From contig JBOHSA010000247.1 of assembly GCA_050732995.1 (NCBI GenBank), positions 1 to 36,587 of the forward strand: DNA of 36,587 bases, read 5' to 3'. Positions 1 through 8,138 of this stretch are shown one piece after another. Each line of letters starts with the position of its first letter. Position 1 is the first letter of the stretch. The position numbers and the translations under genes are program-made. A model generated the notes under the pieces. That model searched no databases, was not told the origin of the DNA, and saw nothing but the letters and a program-made list of their open reading frames with translations. The stretch comes from JBOHSA01 sp050732995. GTDB taxonomy: Bacteria; Gemmatimonadota; Gemmatimonadetes; Gemmatimonadales; GWC2-71-9.

Positions 1-511
1 GGCCGTGCTGGGCCATCCAGTGCGCGGCGCGGTCCCGCGCGCCGGCGCCCAGGAAGAACTCGGGCGGCGCGCCGTCCGGCCGGACGTCCAGCGCCCGCGC
101 GGCCTCGAAATACCGCTCCGCCACCGGGAGCCGACCGCGGCCCCGGTAGAGATCGAGCTTGGCCGCGATCAGGCCGGTGCGGGCGAGCCGGTGCTTGCGG
201 TACCCCGCCCAGCGACAGCGCACCAGGAGGCGCAGGATCGCGCTGCGCACGCTGCCGTGCAAGTCCAGCCCATGGGTGGGCGGCGGGTCGAGGTCGCGCA
301 CCCGGGCCGCCAGATGGTGCACCGGCTCGTCCGGCTCGAGCGAGAGGACGCGCGACACCTGCGGGTTGTCCGCCACGAGCGGCGCCATGGCCCGCTTGGT
401 CACGTACACCAGGTGGGCCTCCGGGTGGCGGCGCCGCAGCGCGCGCACGAGCGGCGTGGTGAGCAGGATGTCGCCGATGGAGCTGAAGCGGACGAGCAGG
501 ACGCACAACAC
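1..511 (-). CDS. Glycosyltransferase family 9 (LPS heptosyltransferase-like), 3' end outside the window
   Basis: Reading leftward from a GTG at 511, the frame stays open to the window edge. The product begins RVLCVLLVRFSSIGDILLTT, which is the usual N-terminus of GT9 enzymes (the RFSSIGD loop). It continues with RALRRRHPEAHLVYVTK and a DLHG segment, and the last visible part reads FFLGAGARDRAAHW. GT9 enzymes transfer heptose from ADP-heptose to the inner core of LPS on the cytoplasmic face of the inner membrane. About 170 N-terminal residues are visible, roughly half of a typical 340-residue enzyme, so the C-terminal nucleotide-sugar domain is missing only because the window ends. The start could also be the adjacent TTG. 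It is divergent from the PorX-like gene, with 58 nt between the two starts. The family is fairly sure; the sugar specificity is not. Confidence 0.82.
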   Translation of the reverse strand, partial: MLCVLLVRFSSIGDILLTTPLVRALRRRHPEAHLVYVTKRAMAPLVADNPQVSRVLSLEPDEPVHHLAARVRDLDPPPTHGLDLHGSVRSAILRLLVRCRWAGYRKHRLARTGLIAAKLDLYRGRGRLPVAERYFEAARALDVRPDGAPPEFFLGAGARDRAAHWMAQHG

Positions 512-569
512 GCGGCCAATGTACCGGCGCGTTGCCCGGGTTCGCCAGTCGGACTAGTTTTCGCTCTCG

Positions 570-2168
570 ATGCCACGCCCGAAGAGCATTCTCTGGGTGG
601 ACGACGAAGTCGAAGGACTCGCCGCACACCGCCGCTTCCTGGAGCAACAGGGGTTCGCCGTCGAGCAGGCGGCGCATGGGGACGACGCGCTCGTCTTGCT
701 GCGGCGCCAGCCCTACAGCGTCGTGCTGCTGGACGAGCAGATGCCCGGCCGGCGGGGGCTCGCGCTCCTGAGCGAGATCCGCGCGATCGACCCAGCGATG
801 CCCGTCGTGATGGTGACCCAGAGCGAAGACGAAGGCACGCTGCGCGAGGCGATCGGCATCCAGGTCGACGACTACCTCGTGAAGCCCGTCCACCCCCGCC
901 AGATCCTGTCGGTCGTGACCCGGCTGTTGGAGGGCGATCGGATCCGCCAGCAGCGCCTCGCGCGCGACTTCGTGACGCGGTTCCGGGAGCTCGAGGCCCG
1001 TCGCGGAGGGGCGTCACTGGCGTGGCGGGAATGGATCGAGCTCGTCGTGGAGCTCTCCCGGTGGGAAGTGCGCCTCGGCGGCGCCAACGAGCCGGGGCTC
1101 TCCGAGGCGCTCGACGCGCTGCAGCGCAGCCTCCGCAAGGACTTCGCGTCCTTCATCGGGAAGCACTACGCGCGCTGGCTCGCCAATCCGGAGGGCGACC
1201 GGCCGCCGCTGTCCGTGGATGTCGGCGGCGAGTTCCTGGTGCCGATCGTCCGGGAGCACGGACGGGCCCTGTTCATCCTGATCGACTGCCTGCGGCTCGA
1301 CCAGTGGGAATGCCTGCGGGACCTGATCACCCCGATGTTCGACGTGGAGGAATCGCACTACTACAGCATCCTGCCCACGGCGACGCCGTTCGCCCGGAAC
1401 GCCATCTTCAGCGGCCTGTTTCCGATGGAGATCGCGGCGCGGCACCCGACCTGGTGGGGCGCCTCCTCGGACGAGGAGAGCCTCAACATGCACGAGGCGG
1501 AGCTCCTGACCGAGCAGCTCGCGGAGCTGGTGGGGAGGCCGGTGCCCGTCCGCTACGAAAAACTGTTCACCGCCGGCGACGCGGGCGACCTCCTGCGCCG
1601 CTTGCCCGCCCACCTGTCCCAGGAGGGGGTGACAGCGCTCGTCTTCAACTTCATCGACCAGCTCACGCACGGCCGGTCGGAGAGCGCGATCCTGTACGAG
1701 GTGGCGCGCGACGCTGACGCGCTGCGGGGGCTCACCCGGACCTGGTTCGAGCGCTCCCCGGTGCTGGCGGCCCTGCAGGAAGCGGAGCGGCGCAACGTGC
1801 CCGTCCTGCTCACCACCGATCACGGCTCGATCCACTGTGAAACCCCCGCGACCGTGTACGCCAAGCGCGACGCCACCGCCAACCTGCGCTACAAGTTCGG
1901 CGAGGACCTGCGGGCCGAGGATCCCGAGGCGGCCATCACCGTCGAGGACCTGAAGGCATTCGGCCTGCCGGCGATGGGCCTCGGCGTCCGCCTGCTGCTG
2001 GCCACCACCGATCGGTTCTTCGTCTATCCCACGAAGTTGCGCGAGTACCAGGCCCGCTACCGCGGCTCCTTCCTGCATGGCGGGGTCACGCCCGAGGAGG
2101 TCATCCTGCCGGTGGCGCTCCTGACCCCGCGCGCGAGCGCGAGGAAGGGCGGGGGCGGGGCGCGCTGA
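570..2168 (+). CDS. porX: PorX-type response regulator: CheY receiver fused to a PglZ/alkaline-phosphatase-like domain
   Basis: The 532-residue product has an N-terminal receiver domain: acidic pocket VDDE (about 10-13), phosphoacceptor D55 in LLDEQMPG, T83 and K105 in YLVKPVHP. After a helical linker (about 120-215) comes a PglZ domain of the alkaline phosphatase superfamily. Its likely metal ligands are D239 (LIDCLRLDQW), T270/T272, D363 and H367 (FIDQLTHG), D417 and H418 (TTDHG) and H503 (FLHGG). This is the architecture of PorX, the regulator of type IX secretion in Bacteroidota, whose PglZ domain is reported to hydrolyse oligonucleotides. No PorY kinase is visible. The stop TGA is followed directly by the ATG of the ABC exporter, so the two are probably co-transcribed. 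The fold and family are confident; control of secretion here is an inference. Confidence 0.85.
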   Translation: MPRPKSILWVDDEVEGLAAHRRFLEQQGFAVEQAAHGDDALVLLRRQPYSVVLLDEQMPGRRGLALLSEIRAIDPAMPVVMVTQSEDEGTLREAIGIQVDDYLVKPVHPRQILSVVTRLLEGDRIRQQRLARDFVTRFRELEARRGGASLAWREWIELVVELSRWEVRLGGANEPGLSEALDALQRSLRKDFASFIGKHYARWLANPEGDRPPLSVDVGGEFLVPIVREHGRALFILIDCLRLDQWECLRDLITPMFDVEESHYYSILPTATPFARNAIFSGLFPMEIAARHPTWWGASSDEESLNMHEAELLTEQLAELVGRPVPVRYEKLFTAGDAGDLLRRLPAHLSQEGVTALVFNFIDQLTHGRSESAILYEVARDADALRGLTRTWFERSPVLAALQEAERRNVPVLLTTDHGSIHCETPATVYAKRDATANLRYKFGEDLRAEDPEAAITVEDLKAFGLPAMGLGVRLLLATTDRFFVYPTKLREYQARYRGSFLHGGVTPEEVILPVALLTPRASARKGGGGAR

Positions 2169-3977
2169 ATGGGCAGCGGGACCCGCCTGTTCTCGCTGCT
2201 CCGCCCGTACACGCCCCTGTTCGTCGCCACCCTCGTCGCCTCCGTCGCGGCGTCGGTGGTGGACGGGTTCACGTTCGTGCTGTTCATCCCCTTCCTCCGG
2301 ACGCTGTTCGGGCGCGACGCCCTCCCGGGGGAAGGCGGCGGATCGGCCGTCGAGGCGGTGCTGGACCGGATCGCCGGGCCCTTCCTCCGGGCCGGCGCCC
2401 CCGAAGTGGCGCTGCGCAACGTCGTCATCGTCCTGCTCGTCGCGCTGGTGCTGAAAAACGCCGCGGCGTACCTCGCCTCGCTGGGCAGCGTGGCGATCCA
2501 GGAGGACGTGGTCCGCGACCTGCGCCTCCGGCTCTTCCGGCACCTCCAGACCCTGCCCCTGGCCTTCTTCCAGCGGATGCGCGCCGGCCAGATCCTGGCG
2601 CGTCTGATCAACGACACCGATCAGGTGAAGACGGCGGTGAGCGCCGCGCTCGCCTCGCTGCTACAAAACCTCGTGGTCATCCTCGTCTACGTCGTCATCC
2701 TGATCGGTCTGTCGTGGCGGCTGACGATCATCGCGCTGCTCCTGGCGCCGGCGCTGCTCCTCGTGATCCGCCCTCTGCTCGGGCGGCTGCGGCGCCGCTC
2801 GCGCGAGCTCGTGGCCGAGCGCGGGGAGCTGACGAGCCACGTGGGCGAGATGGTGGCGTCGGTGAAACTGATCCGGGCGTACGTGGCCGAGGCGTTCGAG
2901 GCCGAGCGGTTCCGGCAGCTGGCCGAACGCTACCGCAAGCGGGTGTTGCGGGCGCAGCGGTTCTCGAGCCTCACGAGCCCGGTGAGCGAAGTGTTCGCCG
3001 GCGTGGTGACCGTGCTGATCCTGTGGGTGGGCACGCGGCTGGTGCTATCCAATCCCGGCGCGCTGCGGCCGGAAGTGCTGATCACGTTCCTCGCCGTCGC
3101 GCTCCGGCTCATGTCCCCGGTGAAATCAGTGGCCAACTACCCGACGATCATGGCGGGCGCCGCCGCTGCGGCCGAGCGGGTGTTCGAGGTGCTCGACCAT
3201 CCCGCGGACGAGGGGGACCGTCCGGGGGAAGTGGCTGCGCCGGGATTCCGCGACCGCGTCGAGTACCGCGGCGTCTCGTTCGCGTACGGCTCGGAGCCCG
3301 AGGTGCTGGGCGAGGTCGATCTGGAGGTGCGGCGTGGGCAGATCGTGGCGATCGTGGGGCCGTCGGGCGCGGGCAAGACGACCCTCGTGGACCTGCTCCC
3401 GCGCTTCTACGAGCCGAGCGCCGGGGAAATCCGGCTGGATGGGACGCCCCTCACGCGGTACACGCGGCGCTCGCTGCGCGCCCTGATGGGGATCGTGTCG
3501 CAGGAGACGGTGCTGCTGAACGACACCGTCGCCGCCAACATCGCCTACGGCCGGACCGATTTCCCGCTCGAGCAGGTCCGCGCCGCCGCGCGCGCCGCCA
3601 ACGCCGACGATTTCATTGCGAAGCTGCCCGAGCGCTATGAGACGATGCTCGGGGAGCGGGGCACCCGGCTGTCCGGCGGTCAGCGCCAGCGGATCGCCAT
3701 CGCGCGGGCTCTGCTGCGCGACCCGCCGATCCTGATCCTGGACGAAGCCACGAGCGCGCTCGACACCGAGTCCGAGCGGCTGGTGCAGGAGGCCATCGAC
3801 CGGCTGATGGCCCACCGCACCGTGCTCGTGATCGCCCACCGGTTGGCGACGGTGCGCCACGCCGACGCCATCATCGTGCTCAGCGAGGGACGGGTCGTGG
3901 AGCGCGGCACCCACGACACCCTGCACGCCGCCGGGGGGCTGTACCGGCGACTGTACGACCTGCAATTCAGGACCTGA
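2169..3977 (+). CDS. ABC exporter, MsbA-like (fused membrane and ATPase domains)
   Basis: The 602-residue half-transporter has an N-terminal six-helix exporter domain (about 1-330), with hydrophobic stretches such as VVIVLLVALVLKNAAAYLA and LVVILVYVVILIGLSW. The nucleotide-binding domain follows: Walker A GPSGAGKTT at 397-405, signature LSGGQ at 501-505, Walker B LILDE with D525/E526, and the switch histidine in VIAHRLAT. Such proteins homodimerise in the inner membrane; MsbA flips lipid A-core. The length suits this family. It starts on the base after the PorX-like stop and ends 1 nt before the GT2 gene, so the three form one transcription unit. The LPS/glycan neighbours favour a lipid-linked glycan as substrate. 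A peptide or drug exporter cannot be ruled out from sequence alone. Confidence 0.9.
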   Translation: MGSGTRLFSLLRPYTPLFVATLVASVAASVVDGFTFVLFIPFLRTLFGRDALPGEGGGSAVEAVLDRIAGPFLRAGAPEVALRNVVIVLLVALVLKNAAAYLASLGSVAIQEDVVRDLRLRLFRHLQTLPLAFFQRMRAGQILARLINDTDQVKTAVSAALASLLQNLVVILVYVVILIGLSWRLTIIALLLAPALLLVIRPLLGRLRRRSRELVAERGELTSHVGEMVASVKLIRAYVAEAFEAERFRQLAERYRKRVLRAQRFSSLTSPVSEVFAGVVTVLILWVGTRLVLSNPGALRPEVLITFLAVALRLMSPVKSVANYPTIMAGAAAAAERVFEVLDHPADEGDRPGEVAAPGFRDRVEYRGVSFAYGSEPEVLGEVDLEVRRGQIVAIVGPSGAGKTTLVDLLPRFYEPSAGEIRLDGTPLTRYTRRSLRALMGIVSQETVLLNDTVAANIAYGRTDFPLEQVRAAARAANADDFIAKLPERYETMLGERGTRLSGGQRQRIAIARALLRDPPILILDEATSALDTESERLVQEAIDRLMAHRTVLVIAHRLATVRHADAIIVLSEGRVVERGTHDTLHAAGGLYRRLYDLQFRT

Positions 3978-3978
3978 C

Positions 3979-4842
3979 ATGCTCTCGGGCTTCACCATCG
4001 TCCGCAATGCGCTCAAGATCGACTTCCCGATCGTGCCCGCGATCCGGTCGATCCTCGAAGTGTGCGACGAGGTCGTGGTCAACGTCGGCGGCTCCGAAGA
4101 CGACACCCGTGACCTGGTCGCGGGCATCGGCGACCCCCGCGTGCGGATCCTGGACAGCGAGTGGGATCTCACCCGCCGCAACGTCATGCTAAGCATCGAA
4201 ACGCAGAAGGCGATGGACGCCTGCCGCGGCCGGTGGGGCATCTACATCCAGGCGGACGAGGTCCTGCACGAGCGCGGCGCCCAGCTCCTGCGCGAGAAGG
4301 TGCGGGAGTGGGACGCCGACGAGCGCGTCGAGGGGTTGCTGGTCCGGTACCTGCACTTCTACGGCGGCTTCGGGACCATCGCCACCAACCGCCGCTGGTA
4401 CCGGCGCGAAGTCCGGTGCATCCGGCTGGGCCGGGACATCCGGCCGTATCAGGGCGCGCAGGGGTTCCGGGTCGGGCCCGCGTATCGCAAGATCCGGGCG
4501 CGCGTCACCGCCGCCGAGATGTTCCACTACGGGTGGGCGCGGCCGGCCAAGGCGATCCGCGAAAAGCTCGAGATCTCGAAGACGATCTATCCCTGGAGCC
4601 GGGCGCGGTTGGAGCAGGACCTGCGCCGCGGACACCTGGAATGGATTCCCCTGCTCAAGCCGTTCACCGCCACCCACCCGCGCGCGGCCTACGACTGGAT
4701 CGCCACGCGCGCGCACGACCCCGAGCGCGTGATCGGACCCCGGCACTTCAAGCTCGAGCACCTCCGCTTCTACCTCTCGAACTGGATCGAGCGCATGACA
4801 GGAGAGCGGATCTTCGAGTTCCGGAACTATCGGGTCGTGTAA
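3979..4842 (+). CDS. Glycosyltransferase family 2-like protein
   Basis: The product is 287 residues. It opens with MLSGFTIVRNALKIDFPIVP and the early motif EVVVNVGGSEDDT, a nucleotide-sugar-binding pattern of GT-A-fold GT2 enzymes. A DXD-like site follows at IYIQADEVLHE (about residues 89-99). There is no membrane segment, so it should act in the cytoplasm. It is 1 nt downstream of the MsbA-like exporter, which suggests it supplies or trims the glycan that is exported. The C-terminal third (HLEWIPLLKPF, ERIFEFRNYR) is less typical and may bind acceptor. The family is likely; donor and acceptor are unknown. Confidence 0.75.
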   Translation: MLSGFTIVRNALKIDFPIVPAIRSILEVCDEVVVNVGGSEDDTRDLVAGIGDPRVRILDSEWDLTRRNVMLSIETQKAMDACRGRWGIYIQADEVLHERGAQLLREKVREWDADERVEGLLVRYLHFYGGFGTIATNRRWYRREVRCIRLGRDIRPYQGAQGFRVGPAYRKIRARVTAAEMFHYGWARPAKAIREKLEISKTIYPWSRARLEQDLRRGHLEWIPLLKPFTATHPRAAYDWIATRAHDPERVIGPRHFKLEHLRFYLSNWIERMTGERIFEFRNYRVV

Positions 4843-4849
4843 CTCGCTG

Positions 4850-5806
4850 TCAGATCGTGTACGGCGTCGCTCTCCCCGCCGGCAGCGTGCCCGTTTCCAG
4901 CACGTGGCGGTACACCCGAACGTACTCCTCGGCCATCACGAGGTGGGTGAAGTAGCGTTCGGCGTGCGCCCGGCACGCCTCGGGGGTGCGGGTCGAGATG
5001 GTCTCGGCCGCCTCGATCATGTCGTCCAGCGTGTCGCATAGGGCGCCGACCGCGGGGGTCAGGACTTCGGGGAGCGCGCCCCGCCGCGTGCCCAGGACCG
5101 GCGTGCCCGAGAACAACGCCTCGATCGTCGTCAGCCCGAACGGCTCGTCCCACAGGGCCGGCATCCAGAGACACCGGGCCCGGGCGAGCAGCGCCGCCTT
5201 GCGGCCGCCATCCACCTCGCCCACGTACTTGATCACGCCGGTGAAGCTGGGGCGCCACCCTCCCGCCACGATGAGCCTCCGGCCCGTGCGCTTGGCCGCC
5301 TCCACCGCCCAGTGATACCCTTTGGCGCTGTGCAGCCGGCCCAGGAACAGGTCCCACGACTCCTTGCGCCGCCGGAAGACGAAGTCGGCGGGGTCGAGCC
5401 CGTTGTACACGAAGGCCTCGCTCCCGTAGCGCCGGGCGTGATCGCGCGACAGGAAGACGTTGTTCGGCGGCACCGACCCGGACGAGCCGGACCGGAGATT
5501 ACCGTGCAGCGTCTGCACGAAGGGAAGCGAGGCCGGGCCACGCTGGACGGGGAAATGGGCGTGGAGAATGTCGGCATCCTTGGGCAGGAATGGGGCGAGG
5601 TCGGCGGCCAGGTCCCGCAGCTTGCGCGGCGGCACCTCGACCAACGTGGCTTCGGGAACCCGCGAGCCCGGCTGGGCGAGCAGTGTGACGCGATGCCCGA
5701 GCGCCGCGAGTCCGCGGACCAGCGCGACCACGACGCGCTGCGTGCCGCCGTAACCTTCGACCGGCAGGCGATAATGGGACACCACGACCACGTGCATCGC
5801 CCGCAT
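4850..5806 (-). CDS. Glycosyltransferase family 4
   Basis: The 318-residue GT-B-fold enzyme starts MRAMHVVVVSHYRLP, followed by YGGTQRVVVALVRGLAALGH, the usual glycine-rich donor-site loop of GT4 proteins. The C-terminal half holds FLGRLHSAKGYHWAVEAA and the donor-binding segment DEPFGLTTIEALFSGTPVLG, which contains the EX7E-like pattern (here with an Asp/Glu pair). An alternative ATG three codons in (5797) begins MHVVVV and fits the family just as well. It converges on the GT2 gene with 7 nt between the stops and diverges from the next GT4 with 20 nt between the starts. It is shorter than most GT4 enzymes (about 350-400 residues) but appears complete. Substrate not determinable. Confidence 0.82.
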   Translation of the reverse strand: MRAMHVVVVSHYRLPVEGYGGTQRVVVALVRGLAALGHRVTLLAQPGSRVPEATLVEVPPRKLRDLAADLAPFLPKDADILHAHFPVQRGPASLPFVQTLHGNLRSGSSGSVPPNNVFLSRDHARRYGSEAFVYNGLDPADFVFRRRKESWDLFLGRLHSAKGYHWAVEAAKRTGRRLIVAGGWRPSFTGVIKYVGEVDGGRKAALLARARCLWMPALWDEPFGLTTIEALFSGTPVLGTRRGALPEVLTPAVGALCDTLDDMIEAAETISTRTPEACRAHAERYFTHLVMAEEYVRVYRHVLETGTLPAGRATPYTI

Positions 5807-5826
5807 AGTATCACTAGCTTCGAGCC

Positions 5827-6951
5827 ATGACCACCCGGCCGCTCACGATTCTGCAGCTCACCCACCAGGGTGAGGGCGCCGGGTCCACCCAGTCCATCTT
5901 CGGCCTGAGCGTGCAGCTGCGCCGCCGGGGTCACCGCGTGCTCATCGGGAGCCGGGCGGGAACGCTGCTCGCCCGCCTGGCCGAAGCGGAACGGGGTGAC
6001 GGGCAGCTCGCGTTCGTCCCGCTCGACTTCCACCGGCTCCGCCCCCTGGCCGACGCGGTGGCCGCGGTCATCGCCCGCGAGCGGGTGGACGTGGTGAACA
6101 GCCATGCCACGCGCGACCGCCGCGCCCTCACCTGGCTGCGGTGGCGCGGGCGCCTGCCCCAGGCGCTGGTCGTGACCCGGCGCACCATGCCCCTGACCTC
6201 GCCCGCCGAGCTGGTCGCCGTCGGCTGGACAGCGGACCGCACGATTGCGGTGAGCCCGGCCGTGGCCCGCGCGCTGCGCCGGCGGCTACACCCGACCGCC
6301 CGGATGCGCGTCGTGCCGAACGGCATCGATCTCGCACGCGTCGACGCGCCGGCGGCCCCGGAAGACCTCGCCGCGGCGCGCGCCGCGTTAGGGGAAGTCG
6401 GGGACCGCCCGCTGGTCGTCGTCGTGGCGCGGCGCAAGGACCAGGACGTCCTGATTCGGGCGCTCGCCGCGGTGAAGCGCCCGGTGGCGGTGGCCTGCGT
6501 GGGGGTCGAGGTGGACGAGGAGTTGCGCGTCGCGGCCGCCGCCGCGCCGGACCGCCACCGCGTGGTCTTCATCCCTTTTACCGAGCGACCGCAGGCGTTC
6601 TACCGGCTCGCCGCCGTGGCCGCCCTGCCGTCCCGGATCGAGGGCCTGTCGCAGACGCTGCTCGAGGCGATGGCCCTGGGGGTGCCGGTGATCGCCTCGG
6701 ACGCCGGCGGGAATCCCGATCTCGTCACCCATGGCGTGACGGGCCTGCTCGCCCGGCCGCTGGAGCCGGCGGCGTGGGCCCGGGCGTTGGAGGTCGCGCT
6801 GGGGGACGTCAGCCACGCCGCCCGGCTCGCCGACACGGCCCGGCGGGTGGTGCGTCAGGACTACACTCTGGCGCGAACGGCGCAGGGGACGGAGGCGGTC
6901 TATCGGGAGGCCCTGCAGAGACGATTGCTTCGCGGGGAAGCCCCTCGTTAG
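5827..6951 (+). CDS. Glycosyltransferase family 4
   Basis: The 374-residue GT4 starts MTTRPLTILQLTHQGEGAGS. The N-terminal Rossmann half contains VDVVNSHATRDR and TIAVSPAVARAL; the C-terminal half has VVPNGIDLARVD, VVVVARRKDQDVLI and the EX7E donor motif in EGLSQTLLEAMALGVPVIAS. These are hallmarks of retaining GT-B enzymes that build capsule, O-antigen or LPS core. There is no signal peptide or membrane span, so it is a cytoplasmic or membrane-associated enzyme. It lies 11 nt upstream of another GT4 on the same strand. It is not closely similar to the two GT4 genes that follow. Confidence 0.85.
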   Translation: MTTRPLTILQLTHQGEGAGSTQSIFGLSVQLRRRGHRVLIGSRAGTLLARLAEAERGDGQLAFVPLDFHRLRPLADAVAAVIARERVDVVNSHATRDRRALTWLRWRGRLPQALVVTRRTMPLTSPAELVAVGWTADRTIAVSPAVARALRRRLHPTARMRVVPNGIDLARVDAPAAPEDLAAARAALGEVGDRPLVVVVARRKDQDVLIRALAAVKRPVAVACVGVEVDEELRVAAAAAPDRHRVVFIPFTERPQAFYRLAAVAALPSRIEGLSQTLLEAMALGVPVIASDAGGNPDLVTHGVTGLLARPLEPAAWARALEVALGDVSHAARLADTARRVVRQDYTLARTAQGTEAVYREALQRRLLRGEAPR

Positions 6952-6962
6952 GATTCGGGACG

Positions 6963-8138
6963 ATGCCGAAGACGTTGCTCCTGACCGACGAGTTCCCGCC
7001 GATGCAGACCGGCATCGCCCGGATGATGGGGGAGATCGCGCGGCGCTATCCGCGCGGCGAGCTGATCGTCACCACGGGGTCGCACCGCGACTCGTTGGAA
7101 ACCGATGGGCGCTTCCCGGGCGCCACGATCGACCGGCTGCCGATCCGGGCCCGCTCGCTCAAGCACCTGGCGGGCCTCCTGTTCTGGTCGCGCCGCGTGG
7201 CGGCGCTCGCCCGGCAGCAGCGGCCGCGCTTCGCGTGGTGCGACTCGATCCGGCCCGCGAGCTACGCCGCGAAATGGGCCCATGAGCGGGTCGGCACCAA
7301 GTACGGCGTCCTGGTCCACGGCGGCGACGTGTTGAAGGAGCTGCACCAGATCCATCACTCCCGCTGGGCCCGGCGCACGGCCCGAGCCCTGCTCGGCTCG
7401 GCCGAGGCGGTCGTCGCGAACAGTCAGTGGACCCGCGAGCAGGCGCAGAAAGTCCTGCGCGAGCTCGGGCTCGATCCGCTCGCCGAGCACGTGCGCGTCG
7501 TCCCGCTCGGCACCGATCCCGAGCAGTTCCGCCCCGACGTCGACACGCGCGAGGTGCGCGCGCGCTATCGCTTGAACGGCGGCCCGTGGGTCCTGACCGT
7601 GGCGCGGCTCGAGCCCTACAAGGGCGTCGACACGGTGATCAAAGCCATCGCCCGGCTGCGCGCGGACGGCCTCGAGGTGAACTACCTGGTGGTGGGCGCG
7701 GGGAAGAAGCGCGACGCCTTCAAGCAGCTCGCCGACACCCTTGGCGTCGGCGACGCTGTGCGCTTCACCGGCACCGTGCCCGACCAGGATCTGCCGGCGC
7801 TGTACAACGCCGCGGCGGTCTACCTGGGAGTGTCACGCCGGGCGGACGCCGCCCGCGTCGAAGGGTTCGGCGTGGCCCTCGCCGAGGCGAGTGCGTGCGG
7901 GTTGCCGGTGATCGCGGGCCGGAGCGGTGGCCTCGCCGAGGCCGTCCAGGACGGTGAGACCGGCCTCGTGGTGGATCCCGACGACCCGGAGGCCGTGGCC
8001 GCCGCCCTGCGGCGCATGCTAACCGATCAGCTGCTGGCCCGACGCTTCGGGCAGGCCGGCCGTAAGGCGGTCGAGACGAACTACAACTGGGATCGAGTGA
8101 TCAAGGACTTGCGCGAGATTGAATCCCAGGTATCGTAG
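6963..8138 (+). CDS. Glycosyltransferase family 4 (first of a tandem paralogous pair)
   Basis: The 391-residue product begins at ATG 6963 with MPKTLLLTDEFPPMQTGIAR; the frame is open further upstream but only across the previous gene. Visible motifs are GIARMMGEIARRYP, VLVHGGDVLKEL, VVPLGTDPEQFRP, VARLEPYKGVDTVI and the donor-site EX7E motif EGFGVALAEASACGLPVIAG. The C-terminus reads AVETNYNWDRVIKDLREIES. It is clearly paralogous to the next gene: both share the GIARMMGE motif, the TDP..FRP segment, the donor site and the YNWDRV tail. It overlaps that gene by 20 nt. The pair probably adds successive sugars of one glycan; the sugars are unknown. Confidence 0.86.
   Translation: MPKTLLLTDEFPPMQTGIARMMGEIARRYPRGELIVTTGSHRDSLETDGRFPGATIDRLPIRARSLKHLAGLLFWSRRVAALARQQRPRFAWCDSIRPASYAAKWAHERVGTKYGVLVHGGDVLKELHQIHHSRWARRTARALLGSAEAVVANSQWTREQAQKVLRELGLDPLAEHVRVVPLGTDPEQFRPDVDTREVRARYRLNGGPWVLTVARLEPYKGVDTVIKAIARLRADGLEVNYLVVGAGKKRDAFKQLADTLGVGDAVRFTGTVPDQDLPALYNAAAVYLGVSRRADAARVEGFGVALAEASACGLPVIAGRSGGLAEAVQDGETGLVVDPDDPEAVAAALRRMLTDQLLARRFGQAGRKAVETNYNWDRVIKDLREIESQVS

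Noticed and set aside
5..1717. Long plus-strand open frame across the GT9 and PorX-like genes
   Set aside because: Its Arg/Pro/Ala-rich product is an antisense and out-of-frame shadow of two well-supported genes in high-GC DNA.
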